Positions 1 through 8,319 are shown, numbered from the stretch's first letter. The stretch: DNA of 12,482 nucleotides from UBA1858 sp045105615 (GCA_045105615.1 JBGCDS010000014.1:1-12482), one strand, 5' to 3'. Numbers and translations are program-made. The notes: generated from the letters alone by a model not told the origin.

Positions 1-2139
1 GGTGGTGGAACAGCTAACCGCGATTGGTGGCCTAATCAACTAAAAGTTAATATGTTGCATCAGCATTCAACGCCATCCAACCCTATGGATGAAGGTTTTG
101 ATTATGCTGAAGCATTCAGCAAGCTTGATCTAGATGTTGTAAAGCAAGACATTCAAGCGCTTATGACCGTTTCTCAGGATTGGTGGCCAGCAGATTATGG
201 TCATTATGGTCCATTCTTTATTCGCATGGCATGGCACGATGCCGGCACATATCGTACTGGTGATGGCCGTGGTGGCGCTGGAACAGGTAATCAACGTTTT
301 GCACCTATTAACAGCTGGCCAGATAACGGTAATTTGGATAAAGCTCGTAGATTGCTTTGGCCAATCAAACAAAAATATGGTAACAGCCTTTCATGGGCTG
401 ATCTTATGATTCTTACTGGTAACGTGGCACTTGAATCAATGGGCTTAAAGACTTTTGGTTTTGGCGGTGGTCGTGAAGACATTTGGCAACCAGAAGAAGA
501 TATTTACTGGGGTAATGAGCACGAATGGTTAGGTGATAAGCGTTATAGCGGTGAGCGTGATCTTGAAAATCCATTAGCGGCAGTTCAAATGGGGTTAATT
601 TATGTTAACCCTGAAGGCCCTAACGGAAACCCAGACCCAATGGCCTCTGGTGTTGATATTCGTGAAACATTCGCACGTATGGCAATGAACGATGAAGAAA
701 CTGTTGCGTTAGTTGCTGGTGGACATACCTTTGGTAAGTGTCACGGAGCAGGGGACGCAGCCAATGTTGGTGCAGAACCGGAAGCAGCAGGTATTGAAGA
801 GCAGGGGTTTGGCTGGAAGAATAGCCATGGTAGTGGAGTAGCCGGTGATGCCATTACTAGTGGTATTGAAGGTGCATGGACGCCAACACCAACAACTTGG
901 GATAACAGCTACTTTGATACATTGTTTGGCTACGAGTGGGAGCTTGGCAAGAGCCCAGCTGGTGCTAACCAATGGCACCCTATAAATGGTGAAGGACGTA
1001 ACGTTCCTGATGCACATGATTCATCGAAGAAACATGTACCGATGATGACCACTGCAGATATGTCATTAAGGATGGATCCAATTTACGAGCCAATCGCGAG
1101 ACGGTTCCATGAAAATCCTCAAGACTTTGCAGATGCATTTGCAAGAGCGTGGTTTAAATTAACACATCGTGATATGGGTCCTCGTACACGTTACCTTGGT
1201 AATGATGTGCCTCAAGAAGAGTTGATTTGGCAAGATCCAATTCCTGCAGTAACAAATGCAGTCGTCAATGAAAAAGATGTTGCGGATCTTAAAGCTCAAA
1301 TTAGCGAATCTGGTTTATCTGTTTCTGAGATGGTCTCAACTGCCTGGGCATCTGCATCGACATATCGTGGATCAGACATGCGTGGTGGGGCAAATGGAGC
1401 ACGTGTTCGCCTAGCACCGCAAAAGGATTGGGAAGTTAACCAACCTGATCAGCTAGCTAAAGTAATACAAGTTCTTGAGAGTATTCAGCAGAAATTTAAT
1501 GTTGCGCAATCAGATGACAAAACAGTTTCACTTGCAGATGTTATCGTACTAGCAGGTAGCGTAGGTGTAGAGCAAGCTGCACAGGAAGCTGGTAGCAATA
1601 TTTCAGTTCCATTTACACCTGGACGTGCCGATGCATCACAGGATCAAACAGATGTTGAATCTTTTGATGTACTTGAACCGATTGCAGATGGCTTTCGTAA
1701 CTATCAAAAAGGAAAGTTCACTGTATCTGCAGAAGAGATGTTAGTAGATAGAGCTCAATTGTTAACTTTAAGTGCTCCAGAAATGACAGTACTTGTAGGC
1801 GGCATGCGAGTGATGAATGCAAATGTTGGACAGTCTCAGCATGGTGTATTCACAAATAGAGTTGGATCATTAACTAATGACTTCTTTGTAAACTTGCTTG
1901 ATATGAGCACAGCATGGAAGTCGACTTCTAAAGATGAAGATATGTTTGAAGGGACTGATCGTGCAACAGGTAAAGTGAAATGGACTGGTACACGAGTTGA
2001 TTTAGTATTCGGTTCTAATTCGCAGCTACGTGCACTTGCAGAAGTTTACGGTTCTGGCGATGCCCAAGCTAAGTTTGTTCAAGACTTTGTTAAAGCATGG
2101 ACTAAGGTAATGAACCTAGACCGATTCGATCTAGCATAG
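1..2139 (+). CDS. katG: Catalase-peroxidase KatG (5' end cut by window edge)
   Basis: Bifunctional heme enzyme that breaks down hydrogen peroxide by catalase and broad peroxidase activity. The reading frame is open from base 1 and reads GGGTANRDWWPNQL before the first ATG at base 52. That stretch is the conserved KatG N-terminal region, so the true start lies upstream and the ATG at 52 is internal; roughly 15-30 residues are missing. Visible active-site residues are distal Arg (223-225), Trp (232-234) and His (235-237) in RMAWHDAG, and the proximal His (724-726) in GGHTFGK with its Trp (898-900) and Asp (1057-1059). The Trp-Tyr-Met crosslink set is complete: Trp 232, Tyr (601-603) in IYVNPEGPNG, and Met (679-681) in RMAMND. 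The mobile Arg is at 1189-1191. The C-terminal heme-less duplicate domain (about 1270 onward) is intact to MNLDRFDLA. No frameshift is seen. Promoter and any OxyR site are outside the window. Confidence 0.97.
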   Translation, partial: GGGTANRDWWPNQLKVNMLHQHSTPSNPMDEGFDYAEAFSKLDLDVVKQDIQALMTVSQDWWPADYGHYGPFFIRMAWHDAGTYRTGDGRGGAGTGNQRFAPINSWPDNGNLDKARRLLWPIKQKYGNSLSWADLMILTGNVALESMGLKTFGFGGGREDIWQPEEDIYWGNEHEWLGDKRYSGERDLENPLAAVQMGLIYVNPEGPNGNPDPMASGVDIRETFARMAMNDEETVALVAGGHTFGKCHGAGDAANVGAEPEAAGIEEQGFGWKNSHGSGVAGDAITSGIEGAWTPTPTTWDNSYFDTLFGYEWELGKSPAGANQWHPINGEGRNVPDAHDSSKKHVPMMTTADMSLRMDPIYEPIARRFHENPQDFADAFARAWFKLTHRDMGPRTRYLGNDVPQEELIWQDPIPAVTNAVVNEKDVADLKAQISESGLSVSEMVSTAWASASTYRGSDMRGGANGARVRLAPQKDWEVNQPDQLAKVIQVLESIQQKFNVAQSDDKTVSLADVIVLAGSVGVEQAAQEAGSNISVPFTPGRADASQDQTDVESFDVLEPIADGFRNYQKGKFTVSAEEMLVDRAQLLTLSAPEMTVLVGGMRVMNANVGQSQHGVFTNRVGSLTNDFFVNLLDMSTAWKSTSKDEDMFEGTDRATGKVKWTGTRVDLVFGSNSQLRALAEVYGSGDAQAKFVQDFVKAWTKVMNLDRFDLA

Positions 2140-2172
2140 TTCTCCTGGCTTGTTATCTCTAGCCTAAAAGTT

Positions 2173-2201
2173 CGGCGGTGTTTCCTTTGCAAGCACCGCC
2201 G
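2173..2201. terminator. Bidirectional hairpin terminator between katG and the DUF4870 gene
   Basis: CGGCGGTG (2173-2180) pairs perfectly with CACCGCCG (2194-2201). One G-T and two A-T pairs extend the stem inward, leaving a loop of about 7 bases. It lies 33 bases after the katG stop and 33 bases after the stop of the convergent minus-strand gene. On the plus strand it is followed by TATTATAT; on the minus strand it is followed by AACTTTTAGG. Neither is a perfect T-tract, but the GC-rich stem stands out in AT-rich surroundings. I infer that it serves both genes. Confidence 0.8.
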
Positions 2202-2234
2202 TATTATATGATGCAAAAATTGCTATATTCTTTG

Positions 2235-2567
2235 TTAAATTTTATTCATCCAAGTCTCAGCTAAATCACCAATAATTGGCAATTTGAATTTATCTCCTTG
2301 ATAAGCTTTTACCATTAGTAGTATCCAAAGCACGATACCGATTAGGTTTATAATGCCTAAGAGGAAAGCAAATATAAAAAATATAGAACCAAAAGCAATG
2401 GTGAGTAATGTCAGAATGCCAAAAGTGATAATTGATTGCATTGCATGAAATCTAACAAATTGATCATCCTTTTCTATAAGGATGATAGCCAATCCGCTAA
2501 TCCATCCTAAGACATAGCATAAAAATGCGCTAATGTTACTTTCAAGACCGAGTGATGTTTTCGACAT
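2235..2567 (-). CDS. DUF4870 / Tic20-like small membrane protein
   Basis: A 110-residue hydrophobic protein that fits the DUF4870 (Tic20-like) family of bacterial inner-membrane proteins of unknown function. The N-terminal pattern LGLESNISAFLCYVLGW, then IEKDDQFVRFHAMQS (about residues 31-45), is the family hallmark: a polar loop with a conserved RFHAxQS motif after the first membrane helix. Helices are predicted near residues 11-31, 46-66 and 68-88, and the tail ends in GDLAETWMNKI. The ATG start has no convincing Shine-Dalgarno sequence; the upstream bases are A/T only. TATACT at 2607-2612 could be a -10 hexamer on the minus strand, but no good -35 is visible. The gene is convergent with katG and shares the hairpin between them. 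It is separated by about 290 noncoding bases from the lipoprotein gene on its upstream side. Function unknown. Confidence 0.85.
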   Translation of the reverse strand: MSKTSLGLESNISAFLCYVLGWISGLAIILIEKDDQFVRFHAMQSIITFGILTLLTIAFGSIFFIFAFLLGIINLIGIVLWILLMVKAYQGDKFKLPIIGDLAETWMNKI

Positions 2568-2860
2568 TTTATTAATAGTGTTTTTTAATTGCTTATAGAA
2601 TATAACAGTATAATCGCTAATATGAGTGAATTATATTTAATCTATAGCGATAATCAAGATTGCCTGTTTGAGCATGTTGTTTATTAGAGAATAATACCAA
2701 TGTGCGCTAAGTAAGTACTTGTAGGGTTTATCAAACCAAAAATATCTTAACTATAATAAAAATATATCAATGACATCAATTAATACCTCTGAAGATAGTA
2801 ACTAATAGAGTTATTTATTCTTATTGTTGTAAATCTCTCATAATATAAAACAATACTTAA
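2568..2860. other. Noncoding gap upstream of the DUF4870 gene
   Basis: A very AT-rich stretch of 293 bases with no credible reading frame. It holds the promoter of the DUF4870 gene and the 3' end region of the PKD-cytochrome gene, both on the minus strand. Visible structure is weak: 7-base inverted arms ATCGCTA (2613-2619) and TAGCGAT (2645-2651) 25 bases apart, and a small hairpin GGTTT-ATC-AAACC near 2728-2740. I see no clear terminator for the lipoprotein gene. Confidence 0.5.
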
Positions 2861-5311
2861 TCAATTATTTTCTGCACCTTCAGATATCCAGGCAATAAAT
2901 TTATTGTAATTGCTTTGATTAGCTGATCCAGCTGAGAGATCAAATCCCTCGCGTGCAAGCACACCTGCACCATGTTGTTGACCGGTAGCTTTTGTCAGTA
3001 TGGGGCTGGCTGATATATCTTCAAAGTTAATGTAAGTGACTATATTTGGATATAAAGTTGATGAATCATCAAAACGAACAGGAATTCCTGTGACACTAGC
3101 AGCTAATCCAATGCTATGACATGACTGACAATCATTGGTGAATATCGGCACGATATCACCTGAAAAAGTTATAGGACTGATACCATTTAATGCGACAATC
3201 GTTGTCGTTACTGGCTCGCTATCTATTAAACCATTGTTAACGACAAGTTGAACTCTGTATGCGCCAGGTACATCTGTGATTAATGTTGGTTTTTCTGTCG
3301 TATTGTTGGCCAAGATGGCGTTACTGTTAGCCGGTTTGCCATTATCAGTAAATGACCAATTGAATGTCTGTGCAAATAGACTTGCTTCACCAGATAGTTG
3401 TACATTGCCAATAGGTGCTTGTCTAGATAAGCCTGGATTTGCAATAGGTCGGCCAGGTCTGCGAACTAGAGAGTTCACTCCTAAGTGAACGCCTAATATT
3501 TCTGCGGCAACTTCACCATCATTTTCTGACCAAAAATTATTGAAGGTAACTTTTGCGCTAGGCATCTTTCCTTGATCGAAAATTAATTCAATGATTTGAT
3601 CTTTATAATCATAGAATTTAGCATAAGTTGTAAAGTCTATGAGTTCTCCTTGCATATTATTTTCAACTTTACGTCCACGCTGTATATGGCAAGCGCGACA
3701 ATTTGGCCCAACAACTTTCAAATATAAATCTTCTACATCGCTAGGATTATTGATTGGTCCACCGTTAGTTGGTGTGCGCCAACCTATTGGAACAAAACCA
3801 CCGTTGAAAGTGGCTGCTGGTAAGTTTGTGTCATCACCATACCAACCTTGAATAGTTTCACGTGATGCATTGCCTGTCCATTGACCTGGGATTTCTGTGA
3901 GTATTTTGGGATATGTTTTAAGGACAGCTTGATTTAATTTTTTAAACTCACTTTCTTGAACATTGCGAGTATATAAAGGGTTGTCTGAGTATTCAAAAGT
4001 GTCTAAGTCCCAAGGAAGAAAATGTGCACCTGTATCACCATTATCTGGATACACTGCATTTACGAGACTTTTAGGACGCCCACCATGGCACACAACACAT
4101 AGCCCTGGTTGAAATTTTTCGCCACGACCATCTAAATCAATTTTTGTAATTCGTTCGTCATTTGCGCCAAAAGTATAAAATTTTGTGTACATCACTCCAT
4201 TGGGGTCGTCAGGATGTGCAGAGTATTCCATTGCAACCGTTGCTAATAAGCCACTACGATCTCCCGTGACTACTGCGGTAACTGCTTCATCTAAAGTGAG
4301 GTAATTCTCTACGAAGGCTGCCGAGCTGCCATCAGCATTAGTACGCATAGACATGACGCGGCCAAATCCTAAATCTGCGGCATTACGGTAAACTGTACGT
4401 GCATCTGATCCTTGATCAAATCCATTAGAAGACATCCATGATTGTAAAGATTGTTTTAATCCCTGCGGGTCAATGGCAGTATAATAAGCTTGTGCTGTTT
4501 CCTCGGTTTCTTGAAACAATGGTGATGATTGATTGATGAAACTCAAGAATCGATTAGCATCTAATGGAATAGCTCCTACGGGTAAGGCGTTAACTGTAAC
4601 GTTAACTGTATCGATAGCGGAATTACCAATTTCATCAGTGACGGTTAATTGAAAAATTAATTCGCTGAGCTGTGAAATTGCAGGTGCTGTAAAGGTTGCT
4701 TGTGAGCTAGCAGAATTATCTAGTCGAACTTCAACGCCAGAAACCTGTGTCCATAAATAATTTAATGAACCGCCATCTGGGTCATTACTGGCAACTCCAT
4801 CAAGTATTCCAGGGCTTTGTTCATCAATAGTTTGATCTTCACCTGCATTAGCTATAGGAAGTTCATCGTTAGTGATTTGAATTAAAATGTTATCTGATGA
4901 CGAACCTGCATTATTGTCAATGACAGTCAGTCGAAATTCTAGTGTGACTTCTACATCAGTAGGTGGAGCGAGAAATGAAGCATTCTGATTGTTAGCATTG
5001 GATATCGTGACTACTGGGCCTGATACTTGTTGCCATATAAATGAGAGTGTATCGCCATCAGGATCTAAACCATTACCTACGAGTGTAACCGTTTGTTGTT
5101 CGCTAATTGAAAAGTCTATTCCAGCATTGGCAATAGGATCTCTATTTTGAGTTGGTGGGACAGTGTTATTACTTGTATTGTTGTTAATGTTTGCGGTATC
5201 ACTTTGTGTAGTTCCTGATCCGCTGCCACCTCCACCACAAGCTGAGAGGGTACACGTTAGTGTGGCTAGAAGCGCTAGCTGAAATAATTTCTGCTGTAGA
5301 AATGCAATCAT
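2861..5311 (-). CDS. PKD-domain triheme c-type cytochrome lipoprotein
   Basis: A large secreted lipoprotein of 816 residues from the ATG at 5311. The signal peptide is MIAFLQQKLFQLALLATLTCTLSA with lipobox LSAC, so Cys25 is the acylated residue. A Gly/Ser- and Asn-rich linker follows (about 26-56), then two PKD-like beta domains, each opening with PIANAG (about 57-148 and 150-241). The central region (about 250-610) carries heme motifs CVVCH (405-409) and CRACH (538-542); its pattern ADLGFGR, VAMEYS, DLDGRGE before the first CxxCH resembles an uncharacterised family I recall from proteobacteria. A third PKD-like segment (about 630-705) precedes a C-terminal cytochrome domain with CQSCH (728-732). 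The protein probably sits in the outer membrane; substrate and partners are unknown. An in-frame TTG at 5338 preceded by AAGG is an alternative start adding nine residues; I prefer the ATG because it gives a normal-length signal peptide. yheS lies upstream on the same strand, about 170 bases away. Confidence 0.88.
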   Translation of the reverse strand: MIAFLQQKLFQLALLATLTCTLSACGGGGSGSGTTQSDTANINNNTSNNTVPPTQNRDPIANAGIDFSISEQQTVTLVGNGLDPDGDTLSFIWQQVSGPVVTISNANNQNASFLAPPTDVEVTLEFRLTVIDNNAGSSSDNILIQITNDELPIANAGEDQTIDEQSPGILDGVASNDPDGGSLNYLWTQVSGVEVRLDNSASSQATFTAPAISQLSELIFQLTVTDEIGNSAIDTVNVTVNALPVGAIPLDANRFLSFINQSSPLFQETEETAQAYYTAIDPQGLKQSLQSWMSSNGFDQGSDARTVYRNAADLGFGRVMSMRTNADGSSAAFVENYLTLDEAVTAVVTGDRSGLLATVAMEYSAHPDDPNGVMYTKFYTFGANDERITKIDLDGRGEKFQPGLCVVCHGGRPKSLVNAVYPDNGDTGAHFLPWDLDTFEYSDNPLYTRNVQESEFKKLNQAVLKTYPKILTEIPGQWTGNASRETIQGWYGDDTNLPAATFNGGFVPIGWRTPTNGGPINNPSDVEDLYLKVVGPNCRACHIQRGRKVENNMQGELIDFTTYAKFYDYKDQIIELIFDQGKMPSAKVTFNNFWSENDGEVAAEILGVHLGVNSLVRRPGRPIANPGLSRQAPIGNVQLSGEASLFAQTFNWSFTDNGKPANSNAILANNTTEKPTLITDVPGAYRVQLVVNNGLIDSEPVTTTIVALNGISPITFSGDIVPIFTNDCQSCHSIGLAASVTGIPVRFDDSSTLYPNIVTYINFEDISASPILTKATGQQHGAGVLAREGFDLSAGSANQSNYNKFIAWISEGAENN

Positions 5312-5481
5312 AGATTGATTAGTTAGTTGAATTATCAACTGAGACTGCCTTATTAATTACTCGCTAATAACAACTCATGACCAATGGTAGAAAATAGATG
5401 CTGAACGGGCAATTAAATACAATAACGACTTGAAATTGTTAGAGTTTATATTTATTGAGCTAAATCACATCTGATACAAAG

Positions 5482-7380
5482 TTATAAGCTCTTCTCTAAT
5501 GATTCTAGATCCTCCTGTAGCAATATCCATTCTTCTTCATATTGCTTGTTTTGTTGATGGAGTGCTCCTTGTTCTTGTAATATTTCTTGTAACTTTTTTT
5601 TGTTTTTATCTGTGTACATGTCAGTGTCTAGCAGTATAGTTTCAATAGTACTTAGCGCTGCTTCATTTTTTGCTATGACTGACTCAATCTTAGATATTTT
5701 GCTTGTGATTGGCTTTAATTTTTGACGTAATTCAGCTGCTTGTCTGCGCTGTTCTTTGCGATCTACTTTGGGGGAATCAGAAGAATTTTCCATTTTATCG
5801 TTAGCATTGTCACGACTGCTTTTTAATATCCATCGTTGGTATTCGTCTAGATCACCATCGAAATTCTTCACTTTTCCTTCAGCGACTAATAAAAACTCAT
5901 CAACACTGTTACGTAATAGGTGTCTGTCATGGGAAACTAAAATCATAGCTCCAGAAAAGCTTTGTAAAGCCATAGTCAGTGCATGACACATTTCTAAGTC
6001 TAAATGATTAGTGGGTTCATCCATGATTAGCAAATTAGGCTTTTCCCATACAACGATAGCTAAGGCCAGACGTGCTTTTTCTCCGCCAGAAAAGTTCTTG
6101 CATGATTCCGTTGCATTATCATGGAAGTTAAAGCCACCTAGAAAATTACGTATGACTTGTTCGCTTATAGTTGGAGATAAACGCTGGATATGAGTCATAG
6201 GGCTTTCTGATAAATCCAATGCTTCTAATTGATGTTGTGCAAAATAACCAATCTGTAAATTGTCTCCTACATGACGTATGCCATTTTTTAAGGTTATATC
6301 ACCTACCAATATTTTGATTAAAGTAGATTTTCCTGCACCGTTAGGTCCAAGTAAACCAATACGACTGCCAGGAACAATACTCATATTCACATGCGTTAAA
6401 ATTTCTTTGTTCTCATATCCTAGATTGGCATCCTCTAAATAAAGTAATGGATTAGATGCTTTGGGAGGTTCTTTAAAGCCGAAATGGAATGGAGAATCTA
6501 TATGTGCAGGTGCAATATCTTCCATACGCGCCAACGCTTTTATGCGACTTTGTGCTTGTTTGGCTTTTGTTGCTTGTGCTTTAAATCGATCAATATATTT
6601 TTGTAAGTGAGCGCGTTCAGTCTGTTGTTTTTCATAATTGGCTTGCTGTTGTGCCATGCGTTCAGCATGTTGGCGTTCATAAGCAGTGTAATTACCTTTA
6701 TAAAGATTGATTTTACAATGATGTAAGCGAGCAATATGGGTTGCGACAGAATTTAGAAAATCACGATCATGCGATATAAGTAATAAAGTACCTTGATAAC
6801 GTATTAACCACTGCTCTAACCATACGGTTGCGTCTAAGTCTAAATGGTTTGTAGGTTCATCGAGTAACATTAAATCAGCAGGACACATCAGCGCTTGAGC
6901 TAAATTTAAACGAATTCGCCAGCCGCCAGAAAATGTATTAACCGCACGTTGATGGTCATTAGCTTTAAATCCTAAGCCATATAATAATTGTTGTGCGCGA
7001 CTAGGTGCAGTGTATGCATTTATATTGTCTAATTTTTCGTGTGCCTTGGCCAGTGAGCTGTTGTCGTCATTTTCTTCAGCTTTTGCAATAGCAGACTCAG
7101 TAGCGCGTAATTCAGTATCGCCATCAAGTATGTATTCTAAGGCTGTACGTTCACTATGGACAATTTCCTGTGCCATATGGCTGATGCGTAATTGCTTTGG
7201 CAGTACGACATCACCTTGATCAGAATGCAATTGACCTAAAAATAGCTGAAATAAACTGGATTTTCCTGTGCCATTAGCACCAATAACGCCGACGCGTTGA
7301 CCTGCATGAATCAATAGGTCTGCTTTATCCAAAAGTGGTTTCTGCCCACGGTGTAGACTGACTTCAGTTAATCCAATCAT
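5482..7380 (-). CDS. yheS: ABC-F family ATPase YheS
   Basis: A soluble tandem ATP-binding protein of the ABC-F family, whose members act on ribosomes rather than as transporters. It has 632 residues, close to E. coli YheS, and matches that protein in motif sequence throughout. The first ATPase half has Walker A GANGTGKSS (34-42), signature FSGGWR (150-155), Walker B with DEPTNHLDLD (174-183) and switch SHD (203-205). The ABC-F linker follows (about 229-300), including YIDRFKAQATKAKQAQSRIK. The second half has Walker A GPNGAGKST (345-353), signature FSGGEKA (430-436), Walker B with DEPTNHLDLE (454-463) and SHD (483-485). A charged C-terminal extension (about 525-632) looks like a coiled coil. 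Both catalytic Glu residues are present, so both sites should be active. The ATG has no strong ribosome binding site. The exact translational role of YheS is not settled. Confidence 0.95.
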   Translation of the reverse strand: MIGLTEVSLHRGQKPLLDKADLLIHAGQRVGVIGANGTGKSSLFQLFLGQLHSDQGDVVLPKQLRISHMAQEIVHSERTALEYILDGDTELRATESAIAKAEENDDNSSLAKAHEKLDNINAYTAPSRAQQLLYGLGFKANDHQRAVNTFSGGWRIRLNLAQALMCPADLMLLDEPTNHLDLDATVWLEQWLIRYQGTLLLISHDRDFLNSVATHIARLHHCKINLYKGNYTAYERQHAERMAQQQANYEKQQTERAHLQKYIDRFKAQATKAKQAQSRIKALARMEDIAPAHIDSPFHFGFKEPPKASNPLLYLEDANLGYENKEILTHVNMSIVPGSRIGLLGPNGAGKSTLIKILVGDITLKNGIRHVGDNLQIGYFAQHQLEALDLSESPMTHIQRLSPTISEQVIRNFLGGFNFHDNATESCKNFSGGEKARLALAIVVWEKPNLLIMDEPTNHLDLEMCHALTMALQSFSGAMILVSHDRHLLRNSVDEFLLVAEGKVKNFDGDLDEYQRWILKSSRDNANDKMENSSDSPKVDRKEQRRQAAELRQKLKPITSKISKIESVIAKNEAALSTIETILLDTDMYTDKNKKKLQEILQEQGALHQQNKQYEEEWILLQEDLESLEKSL

Positions 7381-7787
7381 TATTTGTAATCTGGTGCCAT
7401 ATTGTTACTAGAAGTAATGCTTAACAATTGAGCTATATAAAAAATTTATCTAATAAAGTCGATTATAAATGATAGGGCAGGGTTTAGGTGAAATGAAATA
7501 ATGTTTGGATCTAGATTCGTTGCATATGATTCAAGGTAAATAACTGGTACGAATAGTCTTGTGACACTATTCGTACTATTGAGGGAGTAACGATGATATG
7601 TAAGTGATAAGTTATTCGCTGTATTTTATGGTGGGTTATTTATTCTAACTAAATTTTCGGGATGTATTAACTCGTTCCTTAAACTATCAAAACCCTAGCT
7701 CCAGGCATTAATCAATTCGTCATTTGCATCACTCTTTAAGACTTCTAGTTGAATAAATTTTGCACATAACATAGTGGTACTTAATCG
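7381..7787. other. 407-base noncoding gap with a strong inverted repeat
   Basis: No reading frame here looks real on either strand, and I recognise no RNA gene. The part next to yheS (about 7381-7470) should hold its promoter; it contains nested inverted arms, ATTGTTA (7401-7407) with TAACAAT (7422-7428), and TTACT-AGA-AGTAA (7405-7417). The middle holds the strong hairpin described separately (7545-7578). The part next to the cytochrome gene (about 7600-7787) lies downstream of that gene on the minus strand and shows nothing I can name. Such a gap between compact genes could hold a small RNA or a decayed gene, but the sequence shows neither. Confidence 0.5.
7545..7578. repeat. Perfect 11-bp inverted repeat (hairpin)
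   Basis: GTACGAATAGT (7547-7557) and ACTATTCGTAC (7566-7576) are exact reverse complements around an 8-base loop, CTTGTGAC. A G-T and a T-A pair extend the stem outward to 7545-7578. It is the longest perfect hairpin in the window. Neither side carries a run of T, so it is a poor intrinsic terminator in both directions. It lies 210 bases downstream of the cytochrome gene and 165 bases upstream of yheS. It could be a terminator, a processed RNA structure or a regulator site. Confidence 0.7.
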
Positions 7788-8222
7788 TTAATTTTCCTGA
7801 ATAGATTCAAGATATATTAATAATTCAAAGATAGTGCCACGTACTAAAGTGTCTGCATGTTCCTCTGATACTGAAGTCCAAGTTGATGTTTTGAATCTAT
7901 CACCCCAAATTGGCATATATCGGGGACCATGTAACAATACTTCTTCTCGTCCATCGATCATAAGATAAATTTCTCTATAAGGAAAAAAACCACCGTTATC
8001 ATTTTTTAAACGAGTTAGATCAGGCGTATCTATAGTTAGAAGTTTTGCAAAAACACCGTCACCTTTAGCGCTGCTACCATGGCATAAAGCACAGTTGTCA
8101 ATGAATTGTACTTTTCCTTGTTCTTCTGTGTCGTAAGGTTCTTCAGCTAGACATAACTGAGAAGTGCTAAAAAACAAAATAATTGAAAATAATATTGTGT
8201 TTATTTTTTGAGTTAACTTCAT
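7788..8222 (-). CDS. Periplasmic monoheme cytochrome c (downstream copy)
   Basis: A small class I-type cytochrome c of 144 residues that should carry electrons in the periplasm. The signal peptide (1-26) has a Lys-containing start, a hydrophobic core and probable cleavage after LCLA. The heme is attached at CALCH (44-48), and Met103 in RYMPIWGDRF is the likely second iron ligand. It belongs with small cytochromes carrying FPxxxxYxxIDGR, HGxxxMPIWG and a tail like RGxIFELLIYLESIQ. I chose the ATG at 8222 because AGGTG (8229-8233) lies 6 bases before it; a GTG three codons upstream overlaps that site and is unlikely to start translation. It is a paralogue of the gene just upstream (8320-8751): in a gap-free hand alignment about 48 of 108 residues match, with the heme motif and Met at identical positions. 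An FNR-type site and a -10 hexamer precede it, suggesting its own promoter. Confidence 0.93.
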   Translation of the reverse strand: MKLTQKINTILFSIILFFSTSQLCLAEEPYDTEEQGKVQFIDNCALCHGSSAKGDGVFAKLLTIDTPDLTRLKNDNGGFFPYREIYLMIDGREEVLLHGPRYMPIWGDRFKTSTWTSVSEEHADTLVRGTIFELLIYLESIQEN

Positions 8223-8253
8223 AATGAGCACCTATGTGATTTTATATATGAAA

Positions 8254-8259
8254 AGTATA
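8254..8259 (-). promoter_or_regulatory. Predicted -10 hexamer of the downstream cytochrome c gene
   Basis: Read on the minus strand this is TATACT, five of six matches to TATAAT. If it is the -10 element, transcription would begin near 8247, giving a leader of about 24 bases that contains the AGGTG ribosome site. The FNR-type site centre at 8287.5 would then be at about -40.5. No good -35 hexamer is visible, as expected for an activator-dependent promoter. Confidence 0.55.
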
Positions 8260-8280
8260 TTCGATCAGAATGTCGTGTCA

Positions 8281-8294
8281 TTGATACAGATCAT
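8281..8294. promoter_or_regulatory. FNR/ANR-type site upstream of the downstream cytochrome c gene
   Basis: TTGATACAGATCAT matches the FNR/ANR consensus TTGAT-N4-ATCAA at nine of ten defined positions; only the last base differs. It lies in the 97-base gap between the two cytochrome genes, about 65 bases upstream of the downstream gene's ATG. The spacing to the TATACT hexamer fits a class II activator position. Other CRP/FNR-family regulators (DNR, NNR type) bind similar sequences, so the exact protein is not settled. Confidence 0.65.
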
Positions 8295-8319
8295 TATAAG
8301 TATGATTACATAACCTGAA

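Noticed and set aside
52..54. ATG at base 52 as the start of katG
   Set aside because: The frame is open upstream to base 1 and encodes the conserved GGGTANRDWWPNQL region of KatG, so this ATG is internal and the gene runs off the window edge.
709..1017. Antisense open frame of about 100 residues inside katG
   Set aside because: It lies opposite a strongly conserved enzyme, has no recognisable domain or ribosome site, and its composition is what the katG frame imposes.
2609..2614. Plus-strand TATAAT in the gap upstream of the DUF4870 gene
   Set aside because: No -35 element and no gene downstream on that strand; exact TATAAT is common in such AT-rich DNA.
2613..2651. Inverted arms ATCGCTA / TAGCGAT
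   Set aside because: Only seven bases with a 25-base spacer in AT-rich DNA; no clear position relative to a promoter, so chance is a good explanation.
5461..5476. FNR or CRP-like site between yheS and the PKD lipoprotein gene (AAATCACATCTGATAC)
   Set aside because: The half-sites face the wrong way (ATCA...TGAT) and match neither TTGAT-N4-ATCAA nor TGTGA-N6-TCACA.
6540..6734. Second minus-strand frame within yheS
   Set aside because: It overlaps the ABC-F linker region in another frame; the Lys/Asn-rich translation is typical of a shadow frame in AT-rich DNA.
7381..7787. Decayed gene or small RNA in the 407-base gap
   Set aside because: No stretch in any frame resembles a known protein and no RNA family is recognisable; only the hairpin is reported.
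8148..8153. Cys in the signal peptide of the downstream cytochrome (SQLCLAEE) as a lipobox
   Set aside because: The residues before this Cys (S-Q-L) do not fit the lipobox pattern; cleavage after LCLA by signal peptidase I is more likely.
8229..8231. GTG as the start of the downstream cytochrome c
   Set aside because: The GTG overlaps the AGGTG ribosome site of the ATG at 8222, which has ideal spacing and gives a normal signal peptide.
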